A stretch of DNA of 64,000 bases from Ganoderma boninense (lineage: Eukaryota > Basidiomycota > Agaricomycetes > Polyporales > Polyporaceae). Of the stretch, positions 48,079-61,587 are shown in pieces; positions within the stretch are counted from its first letter, which is position 1; the number at the start of each line of letters is the position of its first letter. The notes below the pieces were generated by a model. It saw nothing but the letters and a program-made list of their open reading frames with translations. It did not search any database and was not told where the DNA came from. The position numbers and the translations under genes are program-made. Location of the stretch: contig CM035309.1 in NCBI GenBank assembly GCA_002900995.3, forward strand, positions 3,044,389 to 3,108,388, written 5' to 3'.

Positions 48079-50907
48079 GGTGTCAATGGGAAGGGTGGAG
48101 TGCCCGAAGTTCAATGATGTACCGACCCACGTCCAACTTCGACTTGAACCGTGGGACACCAGGACCGCAATTTGTCCTCCTATTCACTTGAACTTACGGC
48201 ATAATTGCCATTCTCCTCTTGAATATCACAAATTCTAACCCCCTTTTGAGGAAATATTTGATTCTCAAGCGTCGAGAGTGGAGAAGTGTAAACCGCTGAG
48301 AAGCGCCGTCCGCGTGGCTGAATTTTAAATTTCCCCTCATCCCGTTCACCTTCTGTCGCGCTCGTTTCCTCGCTTCTACCAGAGCGGTTCTCTCTTTCTG
48401 GAGGCCAAACTACACCACGAAGATCCCCGTGGGCTACAGCTGCTGCCTCATTACAACCAATTTTCGATCCGACATCAGGTCGAGCGGGAGCTCAAGTTGT
48501 CCGCGCCACCCAGAGGCGCGAGACCCAAATCGCAAGTTTATCAGCGCAGCTGTCGCCGACCTCGTTAGTCCGTCTCCTTGTTTCAACTCTCGCAGCTGAT
48601 GGATTTTCCGAATAGACGCATGTCGGCCCCGCCAACGCATTGTAGTGCAAACCATCTCCGTCCTGAGCGGTCTTTCCCGGGCGGTCCCTGGATCTCCGTC
48701 TGCGCTTGTCGGTTGTGGCTCATGCTCGTCCTACGCGGTCGAGCTCTCACTAAATACATCTCTCTCCCTTTTGACTACAGCAACTAAGTAGATTGCCATG
48801 CATCTCGCGAGTGTGGTCTCGCAGACTTTGTGGTCTATAGCAGCGGATACACAGCTAATTTCGGTTTCAGGAAAATGCCAGATCTAGGCGTGCCGCGTTC
48901 TCCTCTCACTAGCACACGGTTCGGTTCTTGGCACTCCGTCTCAGGGATCTGGGGACCCATTTTTGCTCTGACAAACCTGGGGAGACTGGACGAACTTGGG
49001 GAGGCTGGGGGACATGGGACATGGATTCCTCGAATCCGTTAGCGCATGAAATTCGCGTGCGTCGCCCCAGCCATATGGGGAAACAGAGCATCGACTGTGG
49101 TCTCACTATGGTCCCATGGTCATTGAATTTCATGAATGGCTGAAATTTCTCGTTTTTCAGAGAGTTCGCAAAGTCAAGAGAGTCGTCTAAACAGTGACAA
49201 GCGCGGCGTATGTAGGATCATGCCTAGAGTCGGTAGCAATGACAGAACGGGGAGCATATCCATGATACCTAGTCCACTATCGCAGAAAGTCCATCTCCCT
49301 CGTAATTGACCAGTCACTAATACCCCACACAGATATTAGAGTCGTTGTTCTGATAACGGGCTCTGTTAAAAGATGTGAGCAACTCTAGTTTTTACTAGGG
49401 GTCCCTCCCACTTCGTCGAGACATTCGGAGGCGTATCCCAGGCAGCGGCGCGCACTGTGCCCCAGTTCCGCCTTCCCTGGGTCGCGTCGTTCCCGGTCAG
49501 ACGGGCCGGATAACAGCTGTAATCATTGTCAAACTTTGTTCAGCGAGGGCCCCTCTGTGCGTCGATGTCTTTTGGAAAGCAAAAGGCGTCCTCAGCGGGT
49601 ATACGGCGTACATTGCAGGTTGCCACTCAGGGATGGTACGTGTCTGGATCACCGCCTGGATCCAGAGAGATAGAATTGACAGAAGACATGATACAGGAAT
49701 GACGACTGCATCCCGAAGTCCATATACTCACTCGTGTTTTGTTTTGTAGACATCGTCGAACGCGAAAACTGGGGTACTATCCGCAAGGAGCATGCTACTA
49801 CTAGCCTAAGGAGGGCAAGTTGGACGCCATAACGTCAGGACAGCTACCGCGAATGCGATAGGGGCGTACCAAGGGTTGCGATCGATCGTATGTCGATGAG
49901 CAGACGGCGACAGTCGCTGGCCCTCCAAACTCCGTTGAGCGCCCCGGCTGTGCTTTCAGCTGCTCCACGTTCGTCCTTGGCTTCGGAAACCTTGATCCTA
50001 CCTAGCAGCCACTCTTGAAGGCAGAGGATCCTGAGCTCGCGCCTAACTCGGTTGTGGATGACGACAATTTCTACTCAATGCCAAAACTCGAGATGAACAT
50101 GGACCATGGGAGGAGAATCTCAAGGATGATTCCCACTTCTCTGACGAGGGTCGCACTGATACACAAGAGCTCCTCCTAAAGACCTACAAGGTTAAACCCC
50201 TGCTCACACCTGTGAGATATTGTCCCTCAAAAAACAAGATGAGGATATCTAAGAAATGATGTGTCGCCAGACCGTAGTACGTTCTCCCGTGTTGAGTTCA
50301 ACTTTGTCTTCACGAATGCCATTTTCCGATGCGGTAGGTCATGCGTGCTTCGCGTTTGACGCCATGCGATGCCCCGCTCAGGATCCTGATAAGGATGGGC
50401 TCTAGGACAGTGTTGGTCGGGACGCAGGTTTCGCCCGCACCCTTGCATCCCTAGTGAGGGCTTTCGTCTTCCTCATCCAACTACGCCCATCCTTATTCTC
50501 TTGAATGCGAAACAGAAAACTAGCACATTCCTGAGCAATGTGAAGAAGGACCTGTACCGCGCTTATGTCGCGTTCTGTGGGCTTAAGCCAGAAGGTAGCG
50601 TGACTGTTTGACCACTTGAAGCACATCTATCCCGTGGTCCATGAGAACGCACACTACACTTGCTTTTCGTTGCACGTATCGGAAACCCCAGGCTGATCCG
50701 GTGTCTGCAGACAATTGACAATGACTTTCCTACAGGTCCCTTCAGCAGTGGGACCTGGGCGCAGTACCGTTTCGTCTCGACGCGCTCAAATAGTCCAGGT
50801 AAACGCGACAATCCGATGCGTATGCTGGCACTGGTTGGGTGCGCGGTATTTGTACTTTAAATCTCTGTTCGTGATGTGTAATATTGACATACCAACCTTC
50901 CATATTT
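48079..50907. other. No confident gene
   Basis: About 2.8 kb. Plus-strand pieces near 50240-50335 (GYLRNDVSPDRSTFSRVEF then NFVFTNAIFRC) and 50700-50800 (RCLQTIDNDFPTGPF) look like coding remnants, but I could not splice them together or to the exon at 50908. Nothing is visible in 49150-50200. Confidence 0.4.
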
Positions 50908-51187
50908 ATGCGTCTTTGTGCGAACAAGGACTCGTTTGTTGCCGATGCTTTCATTGACGCGTACATCCTGGTCATTGGTATCACCAGCCAGAACCCGTGT
51001 GGCCATCGTAAGGCCGTGCGCCTGCTTTCAACAGAGGCGACGTACGTTTTCCCTATCTGCCAATGTGCCCTAGACGGTTTGCTGATCTTCTTGCATCTCC
51101 AGTGGGACCGCTGCTTCGACTGCTCACCCTACCAATGCCACGGACGCGCTTGACTATGTTGATACCGCTGACATGGAGGTTGACTAG
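50908..51187 (+). CDS. Short two-exon reading frame, possibly the 3' end of a larger gene
   Basis: Exons 50908-51041 and 51103-51187 join in phase (donor ACGTACGT, acceptor CTCCAG, 61-nt intron) to give 72 aa. The second exon has a typical Ala/Thr/Asp-rich C-terminus, TAHPTNATDALDYVDTADME then VD and stop. The first reads DSFVADAFIDAYILVIGITS and CGHRKAVRLLSTEAT. The ATG at 50908 may be internal if upstream pieces near 50.2-50.8 kb belong to the same gene. Family unknown. Confidence 0.35.
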
Positions 51188-53781
51188 TACGCCTCGTCCC
51201 TCATTGCAACACACATATGGCCTGGTAGAAGTTCGGCGACATACATTTCACGCGCGTCGCTGCCGAGCAGTACCTCGCGGCCTAGCCCCCTCGACTGCTT
51301 CGCTCCGGACCTCGTAGAGCCGTCCGACTCGACCTCAGGTAGGGCTGGTACGTTCTAAACGACCCGAAGTCGGCACGATGGGTGTCGCAGATGGCGAAGA
51401 TTCCGATTGAAAGGCGTAACGGGCAGGTCACGGAGAGCCGGTCGTTACGGCACGGCCCCTCCACCCTATTAGTACTTGCAGCCCGATCCTACTCGGTCGC
51501 GCCCACCGAGGCCGCGCAACTCCTCCCGCAGCAGCCAAGGTTTCCTCAGACGAAGGCTGACCGCGCAATGTCTAGAAGGCGCAAAACCCAACCGCATTAA
51601 TGTCCTGTGTCGTCTAACACATGCCGACAGGCCTTTGTATTACATACATAATTTTCCTTGCCATAGTTTGTTTGTACCATCGGCTTCGACGTAACTACCC
51701 CATCGCAAAGAACTTTACATCGCCAACGGTGAGCGAGCATGTTGACGTCGGTGCAGGGCGTGTTCCTTGTCCCTAGATATGCAGCCTCACATCAGCGTGC
51801 CGTCATGCATGCGTTAGAGCGATAAGTGTACCTGTAAGTCGCGACGGCAATAATTGAATAGACCTCTGTAGGCCGACCTTAAATACACTGACTTGTGTGA
51901 TGCAGCCGCGCGCGCAGCCGTTTTACTCGAGCTCGTCTTGTGCTCCAAGGAGATGTGGATGTGTCTGCGACGTTTTCATGGGACCACCATGTAGACGTAG
52001 GCTTGGAGAGTTCAAACGTTCAAGTTCCGTATTGAGAATGAGCCGAGCGGATCACCGCTGGATAAGCGCCAGTGAATCGGGCGGTGCCACGAGTTCCAAC
52101 TGCGGCGCTGCCACCAGCCGACCTTGGGCTTGCACCAGCTTGCACCCTGCTTCTACCCGCTGGCAATCCCGTTCAATTGCGTTGTTCTCCTCCCTGTACT
52201 CGCGATGATGCACAACATCCTTCCTCGTATCCATCGACGGGCGTTGATCGGCAATCGTTATACACTGGCTCCTCGACTTGGCTCCTCGACCAGGTGCGGG
52301 TATGCTGGGAGGCCCTGGCTGCAAAAGCGGCTATCCTCCGAGTACGAGGGGCTCTGGCGTATGCAGATGCGTATGTCACACCTCGCATGCCGTCAAATCG
52401 TTCCTTAGAATCGCTGTATCCCTCGACCAGTATAGCTGGGTAGCCGCCTTTGCGCTTCGTGGACGATCTTGAAGCATCTGGCTCGGGGAGCTCCCAAACG
52501 TTTTCAGTTTCATGGTGGGCGTTCACGGAACTGCTCTAGGCAAGCTTATTTCTGTGATATCTTGCATACCTGTTGGAACGCTAACGAGAGTCTTGTTCGC
52601 GATACAGCTCCGATCCGGGCCTCCTTTGCCCATTGGAACCTTGGATCTCATCTGCCGAGGGGCGTTTGCTGCCTCTCCGAGAGCCAGACGGGCCAACTCC
52701 TCATCGTACACCGCGTTCCAGGAGCGCACGCCAGCCGTTGTCCACTCTGAGGTCCGCGGTGCCATCGTACGTGGCAGGCCGTCGCATTCGAAACCGGACT
52801 GATAATCGATGGCGCTCTCTCATCAAACGATCAGAGACAGTGCACCTTTCGAAGCAAATTTCGGGTGAGCGACGCTGTTTTGTTTTTGAACCGTCGGCCT
52901 CATTCGCTAACTCGTGTGCTCGTCGAGCCTCCCGACCAGGGGGCATCTTGGCGTCTTGGGAATGTCGGTGGGAACGCTGTGGATTTGAAGACGCTAAGAA
53001 GAGACTCTCGGTGAGTTGTCCTGGAGAGCTCGAGCGTTGCATTCGGCTCAGACATGAACCATCAGTGCCCACAAATGTCGTATCTTTGACTATGCGAACA
53101 CGCTCCGCCCACGTTTCGGATGCCGAATAGCAAATCGTCTGCCTGCGGCCGTCTAGGTATGTTATTATGCGTATCAACTACGTTGTTCGATTGTGCGATG
53201 TCGCCGGGCTGCACCATGCGAACATCGGCGGTGCAGATGGAAGTACAGGCCACGGCAGGGGCGGTTTGTAATCAAACGGAGCCTGGCAAGCCGGAGTCTC
53301 CCGCCGTCGGGCTGGCCTCACATTGGGTGTCCAGTCTGCCGATTTGGCTTTCTACATAGGTCGCTAGACCTTTAAGAGAGTCCGTCGACACGCATTCGGC
53401 AGGCTTCCAGCGCACAAGTTGGTTGAGCGTCTCCAAGGCAGGAGTCTGTCGAAAAACGCGCGGGAGGGGCTGCCATGCTTCCGGCGAACTGTATTCGTGC
53501 GAGTCGGTAATTGTCGGGCGGTTCAAGATCCCCGTCTAAGCCTGCTCCGCTCGGAAAAAATTCTATTTCAGTGCATGCTGCGAGTTAGTCTGCATACCCA
53601 TCGCTGATTTGATGCACTACCAGATCCGAAATTTTCTTGTCCTTCCGCCTGGCCAACCCTGTCGTGACTTGACACGTACGATGTCCAATCTTCTGCCCGA
53701 TACCCTTGACCGATCCTAATCGTCTCTCTCTCTCTCTGACTCGGCAACTGGCGCACTTCAAGGCTCTTAACAGGCAAGAAT
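51188..53781. other. No confident gene; possible minus-strand fragments
   Basis: About 2.6 kb before block 1 copy B. Minus-strand frames at 52052-52324, 52523-52765 and 52701-53177 are fairly long and charged (for example HREYREENNAIERDCQRVEA), and 53272-53526 reads LETLNQLVRWKPAECVSTD. They could be exons of one decayed gene, but the splice sites needed to join them are poor and no family is recognised. Confidence 0.35.
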
Positions 53782-56031
53782 TTTCTGCGAAACTGCGCTG
53801 TCGTCGTACGGTATGTGGTTCGTCGATCTATGTCTTGGTCTATGTTCAAGTGATTGGTTCAAAGGCATGCAGGCTCATGTGGAGGCCAGACATGAGCGCA
53901 GGAAATACGAACGCCACTCCAACCGGCTACATGCTGCAGATGGCAAGGAGCTCGATCTTAAAGGCTGTCATCGTGCTGGGTGCTGATTTCGCCAATCGAA
54001 CTTGCTATGCGCCATGATAAGACGGTCCCCGGCGTTCGTACGCACGCACCCCTGTCGCGGACCCGCCATCTTAGCGAGCCAGCGCGTTGCTTGGTCGCGA
54101 ATGTAGGCCATCCACCCTCCTTGTCGCCATTATTTGCTCACCTGTTTCCAAATATCTCCATAGCGCGGTCCTCGACCGCTCGGCGCAGGTTTCAAGTGGA
54201 TCTTCGACCCACTCGAATTTCTCGACCCCCAGTTCGCAACGAAGCTGACGTACTGTATCCCGGAAGCCGTGAACATCTATGCCGTCCTTGCGGGGTCAAG
54301 ATGTACCATTCGCCTCGGCGTGAGGGGCTCAAGCATGACGCGCATATCCTCGCGGATGACGATATGGTACGACGGAGCGAGTCTCGCTCTTCGAACGCGA
54401 TTTGGCTCCCACCTCATGTGAAATAAGTCAACGAGGTCGTGCTCGGCGGTATTGCGCAAGTCCTGGACGGCTTTGTATAGCAATCGTGCGGACCTGGGAG
54501 GGCAGTCAGACGCGTAGAGGATAAAGGGATTCGGTTACCAGCTGGCAGGATGGCAACGCGTCGACGGCAACGCGTCGACAGCAGGTGCGGGCCCATGCTC
54601 CTCCTCTGTTCCGTCTTGTGTCTCATTTTCGTCGTGTTAGGCATCTCGTTGGCTCAAGTTGGAGGACGTGTCGTCCATCCTCGCTGTTTTTGGTAGCCTC
54701 CGTGAGCGCAGTCGTACCCACCCATCGGCCCAAGCATCCGTTGCCGGAGCAGCTCCTGAGTCTACGCTCTGCTCCCGCTTCGCCTGCCCACCCGGCACAC
54801 GTACATCCGCATCCCCCGCCCCGGCTCTGTACCTGTCGTCCGTTGCCCCAGCGCCTCGACCCGCTCCTAGATATGGATCTCGTAGCCCTGTCTGCCAACG
54901 TCCCACATTGTCGATCTTTCCTCGCGGACAGTGATCACTCAGGTCTGATTTCGAGGTGCCATCTGGACCTACCGGCCTCTCAGCGGATGGCTACAGCCTC
55001 GGCGAAGATGCGTTCGAGGCGCTGTTCGGGGCTGCAGGTAGCCGTGTCTCTGGACAGTGCTGTCCACACGAGCTGAACGGGAACTTGTTCGCAGGATAGA
55101 AGGCCGATGTCGATATGCTACATGCGAATGAGGACCACGGAGTCCTCACATCACACACCCGAGTGACGGTCGGCGGCGGATGAAGGCGCGAGTGCGGACG
55201 GAGGCGATGACGAAAGGTGCAATGTGTTTCGTCGTTTGTGCCGTTCATGACATCTCCCCTCTCGTCTCTGTCATGAACACGCATCGCTGGCGCACTTCCC
55301 CATCTCGCGAAGGGCCCGCTATGTCTGGTACAGAGCCGTGTCGTCGGCTCTAGCTGAGAAGCTCAGCGCGGGAAGATGGCCCAGAGGCAATGACCACCTG
55401 GACAAACACAAGTCCGTCCGGACGTAGATGGACTTGGGAGTACGAATACCGGACTCTCTGTCCAAGGACGACACGGTAGAGAGACCGACCTGTGGCTCAG
55501 CGCTCAGCGCCCAGGGACGGCTGGCTAGCTGACATACCAGGGCGCCAGATGGTGCGCGCAACCATTCCTGCAGGACTCCCGGACTGGATGCGTACGGAAT
55601 TGTGCTCGTGAGTTGGGTTGATCGATTGGGACGCGCAATTTCAACCACGACTCGTGGTGCGATGCGTGCAACTGCTATCGTATGAATCAAATTGTCACGC
55701 TTGGAAACACTTATGATTTCCAGTCCGGTGCTCGATGTAGTTTTTATTTTCCTAGGAACGGGGGACTAGAGGCAGGTCGAAATGGGAAGGACTGTCAGGA
55801 CCAAGACTGCATTCCGTGTTGGAACACCATTCCGAAGCAGCCCGGCGCGTCAGCGTCCATCCGCCCGCCTTAGTCGTACTATGCCCGCTGTCCCGGTCCC
55901 CATTCGGTCTTCCCCTGTTTCGTGTTCCTAGTGCCCTCTCCAAGTGCACTCATGCTTCTTCTCCAGGCTTGTCTCTAACATATAGCGTATCCCGTCGCTG
56001 TATCTGTCCTTGTCTGCCAGTACTCACGCTG
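53782..56031. repeat. Direct repeat block 1, copy B
   Basis: Nearly identical to 1-2251 in the same orientation, with scattered one-base homopolymer differences. The true left edge is at or left of 53782 because the window starts inside copy A. Confidence 0.95.
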
Positions 56032-56074
56032 TGACGTCTCGTATACTATCCTTTTGTGCCAGCTTCACAGCGCC

Positions 56075-56600
56075 TCATAATCGCGTTTCCCTCCCGTTCA
56101 AGTTACGCCAATTAACTATCCTGATCACCACTGGGATGTTTCCATGCGGAATGAGGGCCAAGGGAGTCAATATCGTGGACCCCGGTGGGAAACGTATGAT
56201 CAACTTGAGCTTCTTGAGCACGAGCTGTCCGCAGACCTTGTAGTCGTAGCTACCGAGAGCGCACAAACCACCAGGGTAGCTGTAGTGGGTGGTGGGAATA
56301 CGAGTTGTCGTACGCGGGCCGAGATTCGAAGTCGCTCCAGCAAACACACTGTTTGGAAAGTCGCGAGAAGGTCCGGGACCACGTTCGCACAACTCCTCGA
56401 GGGTGTCTGCACAGAAGGCATGCAGATCGGGCGTGGTCATGCGAAACGCGACTGAAAGATGAGACGACGAATGAGAATGAAGCTGCCGGTGTGCCTTGCT
56501 TGCGGAGGTCTGTGATGTGTTGCGCTTGCGGGTGTCTGTTTCGAGCACGAAGCAATAGATCTGAATTCTGAGGCCTGCAGGTAGAACATGACCGCAAGCT
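56075..56600 (-). pseudogene. Inverted TET/JBP-like dioxygenase fragment, catalytic motif lost
   Basis: The minus strand reads LHAFCADTLEELCERGPGPS, PNSVFAGATSNLGPRTTTRI, LGSYDYKVCGQLVLKKL and FPPGSTILTPLALIPHGNIP. This is the same catalytic core as at 4290-4561 in copy A, in opposite orientation, but extends slightly further. The HxD iron-binding motif present in copy A (HTD) reads PTT here, and two residues are missing between LCA and LGSYD. The rest of the protein is absent. It occupies most of the first third of the 1.75 kb spacer between blocks 1 and 2 of copy B. Confidence 0.6.
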
Positions 56601-57780
56601 GGAGCCCAAACGGCGAACCCATCGGGTATGTCATGCGAGGGTTCCAAGATACCTAACAAAGTACTGGGGATGACGGCGGGAGCCTCCGTCGGAACATTTC
56701 CCGAGGTGAGGTCCGAGATAGGGAACGGAGGGGTACATAGAAGATACAGACGTGATAATGGACTGGCACGGGTCTACGAGTTAGAGCAGTTGGACGGAGC
56801 GGACGAAGATGCGCGACGGGAGGACCGGACGCGTAAGGCGCCGGTCTGAACGCAGAGGGTAAGGATTCGGTAAGATATACGGGTGTCATACATAGCACAA
56901 CCACCACAGTGCACGCAGCCACTAGCGAGTAGTCTGAGATCCCAACAATCACGGTCTCTCTCGTAGGTGCGTTCGCTGGTCTCACAAATCTCGCCTTGAA
57001 TCTGACAGACGCAGCGTGAGGGAGATCCTGGGTCGATGGAAGGCCCAACCAATCCGAGATTAACACCAGGACTTGCCACGAAAACGGTTCCCGCCGTTAC
57101 AGACATCTGCAGGGATGCATGGTATAGATGCATTTAAGACTTGACCCCGACCCCGTTGGGGACTATCACCAACCAACCAACGCAATCTCGCTCGCTCGTT
57201 CCGGTGCATGCTGAAAGAAAATCGTGTATCTAGAAATTCCCAGTTCTCGGATGATCAGAATGCATAGCGGTACATCCAGAGGACGTACCGAGGGACGTAC
57301 TCCCAGTTGATTCGACCCTCGTGATATGTCGTAATTATTCGGCAAATTGTCGCCCAGCTCTGCGTGCATATGTCCATCGGTGCTGAACTCGAGCTGGCAC
57401 CTCCCAGCGACCATGCATCCCTGATATGTGCACGAATGGCGCACCGCATGCACAGCCCAATTCTAAGGACAGTGTACAGTGCCACCGGGCGTGACCTCTG
57501 ATTATTGCGGATGATTGGATCGTTCCCGTGCACTCTGGAGACGCGGAGATGGGGGTCTGCGAGTACAGTACGCAGTGCATATATCTTCCGCTTTGGAGAC
57601 TAGATATCGGATGTAGCGGCATTCTCAACAGCTTGTGCTGCATTCGGAAAGGTGATCCCGAGTATCAGGATGTGCATGAATCACTGTACGGGACTACGAG
57701 TGTACGTACTTATCTCGCGATATAGAGACAGACTACCACCTCCCGAATCCCTACTGTCCACAGATGGCACATATGGCGCA
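56601..57780. other. No recognisable gene; copy-B-specific spacer
   Basis: About 1.2 kb with no counterpart in copy A. A 137-codon minus frame (56653-57066) contains a hydrophobic stretch, SLVAACTVVVVLCM, but no motif. Other frames at 57166-57643 overlap in several phases. Confidence 0.45.
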
Positions 57781-60700
57781 GTTTCTCACCAGTTGTATCC
57801 ATTTGAAAGCGAAGAGAACGGCACCAGAGGAGGCAGGATGCAGGTACTCGATGGTCACCACCGAGCTAACGTCGATCGCTTAGGTATCCTTGAGCCTTAG
57901 CACGGTGGCCATCATCTTCATGGCTAATGCGTTATAACTATGGAACAGTGGATCGCACTGCTATGAGAGACCATAGAAGGCGGAAGACAACAACATGCCT
58001 ACTGACCTCTAGTACATGCGCCACGAGTACCTCTCACATTCCTCTGGCCTATTCCACGGTAGCCCTTCCGCAGGTTGAAGGCATACATCTTGTAGCCAGC
58101 TTCGTCCGGCATGAGAGTGGGGCCGAAATTTAGGCGACATTCATACCAGGAACGTTCATTCGAGGGTGATAGTCGTGCTAATATCAGTGTGGGGTAGGTG
58201 TGGGGTAGCTGGGAAAAGGGTAAGAAGAACGCTCACCCGGCGGTGTTTGAGCATTCGCATAGAGGAGGGCGACGAACCCAGGTAGGGCAGTGCCATGGCT
58301 CTGGTGAGGGTCGATCAGATGGTGGCGAACGTCGTGCTGACACTCGGAGCAAAAGTTGAGACTAGAAGGTACGGGGATCAGATGATCTGGCATTCTCACT
58401 GAAGCATTTGCAGTGGTCATGGTGGGAGACGAGTATGATACTGAATTTAGATGAGAGCGGGTGGAGCTGGAGGTCCCAGGTGAAAGTCAAGTGTAGTGAC
58501 TGTGGAGACAGACGGCGAGAGATGCCGCCTACATGCCTTGGAAGACGACAGCGATCCAGAAGGTAAGTAGGTCCAATAGGAGGAGCGCATGCAACCGCGA
58601 GCAGCACTTAAGAGAAGGTGAGCTCGAGCGGAGACGAGGGGTGAAGCGGAGTCGAACAAGGGAAAGCAGAGTCGAACGAGGGGGAGGCGTACAGGGCGGG
58701 CAAGCGCAAATCGAATTAGTCCGCTCGGACGGGCTCCCGGGCCGCGGCCCGAAGAGTCCCGAGGCCTGATCTGCTGACTATATCCTCCCAGATTTGCGCC
58801 AGCCGCGAGAAGTCGAACTGTCGAAGATCACCTGCGTTCATCGGCATGAAAGATGTAGGGGTGGTGCAGAAATGGAGCTTCAAGTCCAGCAAGTGCAGTG
58901 AGCAGCCGCGCGGTTGGTTGCGGAGCGCATCCATGAGAGTGAGCCAGAAGTTGCCTTCACCATCGTCGGCCAACGTCAAGTACTGGGGAATCGCCCCGCA
59001 GCCATGACCACCGGGAATCCTGGCGATTGTCACTGGCGAGGTTCAGAAGCGTGAAATTGCACAACTCGACGCACCCGTCCGTCTTCAAGCCGACAGCAAC
59101 CGATCCCTCAGACCAAACATCGCGACCGTTTCAAGTCTTGGTGTGCGTGTCCAACGAGCATGACGTTGTTGCCGATCAGCGGTGTAGAGCGCAAGATGTG
59201 CGGGCAGTGGCGGAACTGGCGTGAGTTCACGGGCTGGCACTTGACGACGTCGACGAGTACGACCTTCCCAGTCGACCGCAAGGTGCATTAATTAAGATGA
59301 TGCACGGAATGGAAAGCGTACCATAACATACCTCCCAAGGAGACTTCTCGTCAGGCGACGACGCAACCGCGCTCAGCACACTCCGGCTGCCTTCGCGGGT
59401 CGCGGTCTTCGTAAGCGTCTTCTCAGGACACCTGTATAGCCATACCCTCCGGGCTCGTTGCAGGCAAAGTGCGAGTAAGCAAGGAAGACAAGGTAAACTT
59501 TCGGAGGGCAAGGAACGAGGGGGAGGAAACTCACCAAGTTGCCCCCACCACCCACGCTGCCGGCCTTGAGCTACCATCTAGAATGCATATCTGCCTCGTG
59601 CCGTGCCGTGAGCACCGGAGTCATGAACCACACAAGAAATAAGATAGACGTACGGGAATGACTTACCATCCATCTCGCGCAAGGAGCCGTCGCAACGGGC
59701 TCGGAGTAAATCGTACCAGGGGGCTCGCACTGGGGAGGCAACGAGCCGGAATACTAGTATCTGTTCAAATGTGCGAGCATGCTTCTAAGCGGAGGAGGGC
59801 GACGTGATGGCGGAGCGGACGTGGTCGCGGTTTGCGGTAGACAGAGGTAGATTTTCGAGGTGCCATTGTAGCGCCCGAGCGGTCATCCGTTCCGCGCCGG
59901 CTTTGTCAACTCCGTTCTCCGCCCCTGGAAACCTTGCTCGATTTCTCGACTCCGTACCCTCTCGGCCGCGTGCTCTCCTTTTCCAGCTCGACGTGCCTTT
60001 TGGCTCCGTCAAATTCCCTTCTTTCCCGCACCCTCATCATTGCTGCATGGACTTATTCCTACTAACGGCAGCGAAAGACATGGCCATTGGGACCCGCACA
60101 CGGCTGAGGAAACATCGGACGCAGAACATCGTCGCCCACTGCATCTCAACATACAGACGCAGTTTCTTAGAGTCAGGAGTTCTTAGGATTCTTCCTATCG
60201 AAAACACAATAAGACGAGACCACAACGCCGTCCATGGGAGCGAAGGAGGCGGCGCAGGCGGCAAGGAGCGCAGGCGAGGTCGAAGTATCTCGTGGGGAGG
60301 AGACGGCGATGGAGATGGAGACAGACATAGTCAGTACAGTGAGTAATTGATTCTAAGTCTCGTTCGCTGCCGTCGTAGGATGAGTTTATGCGGGAAAGTT
60401 GTTCGAGGTTTTACGAAGCATGTCTGATCGCATGTCTATTCGCTGCGTGGAATGGGAGCTGGCCACCAGCATGGATGGCTGCAAGCCCCGTCCCTTTGCG
60501 ATCGTCTCCCCCTTTCGTTTTTCCCCAACGAGAAACGATGCAGTCTTTTGGGTGAGCCCTTGCGAGGACTGCGAACGGGTCTCCCTCTTAGTAACAGATT
60601 TAAGTATTCGCGTTTTGAGTCCCTCGCGGGAATGTTCCCAGCATCGTTGCAGATGGCAGAGAGGGCACCTCTCAATTCTAGCGCATCGCGTATTATCGCT

Positions 60701-61587
60701 GTCTCTGCGCTTCCTCGGCACGATGTGCAGGCGAAGACACGATGTACCTCGGCTGCTGGAAGAAGGATTCCGTTCTCGTAGCCATGATGTCAAGGCATTT
60801 CGAGCGCATGAATCTGACAAGAATGATGGAAGAGCGGTGTTGTCTACATATGCGATCCGTATCGTTTCACATTCAAAGTGTAGCTCCTGCCTTCGAGTTG
60901 TACCTGATGGCCAGATTGGGCAACGCAGAAGGATGACGGGCCTTTCCTCGTAAGTCTCACGCCAATGCTGTCTTCCAGTCCCACCGCATCAGACTCATGC
61001 ATTCCCATGCGTTGCCCGTGTTGCTCTCTAAAAGAAGCCAGCTGTTGATGCACCCCATACATGTTGCAGCCAGTCTTCGCAATGCTGTACAACGAACCAT
61101 TCCGTTCCCTCTGTTTTCCCTCTCTTGCACCTTCCATCAGGGATGGAGAGGGATAGAATCATGATACGAAGATGGACAGAAACAGCTGACTGCTTCCTCC
61201 TCTTTCAGACCCTCGTTCTCAAAGGCTGAGCCCAGGGACGGGACGTCGTGACCGAATGCAGCTCTCTCGCAGGCGAACGTCGTCCTTGAGCTCCGGATAA
61301 GCGTTCGCCGTCTTGCAAGCACAAGACTACCGCCATCTGACTGTGCCCGCACTCGTGTGCTGGTGTTACTCGTCGCGCACCTCAGCGGCCTTGCAGAGCC
61401 CCACCTGCCAGGCACGCCCATGGTCGGTCGCGCTGGCCCACGCGATGTCGTGGGGCACATCCGTCGCCGAGTCCACTCGCCCACAACGGAATCGTCAGAC
61501 TACAGCGCCAGCTGACAGACCTGCGTCTCAAATGCCACGCTCGCACCAGTCAGGACTCCTCGAACCGCAGTGCAGGCTGGTGAGCTC
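57781..61587. repeat. Direct repeat block 2, copy B
   Basis: Counterpart of 21878-25656 in the same orientation. Some places look less damaged than copy A (for example the minus-strand frame at 58716-59033), others more; the direction of change is mixed, as expected for random base-count errors or independent decay. Confidence 0.95.
58716..59033 (-). pseudogene. Leucine-rich/F-box-like protein fragment, copy B
   Basis: A 105-codon open frame reading YLTLADDGEGNFWLTLMDAL, LHLLDLKLHFC and QFDFSRLAQIWEDIVSRSG. Here the frame through DDGEGNFW is intact, whereas copy A has one extra base. Flanking sequence on both sides falls out of frame, so this is probably one surviving exon or fragment. The assignment to the F-box/LRR type is weak. 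Confidence 0.3.
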
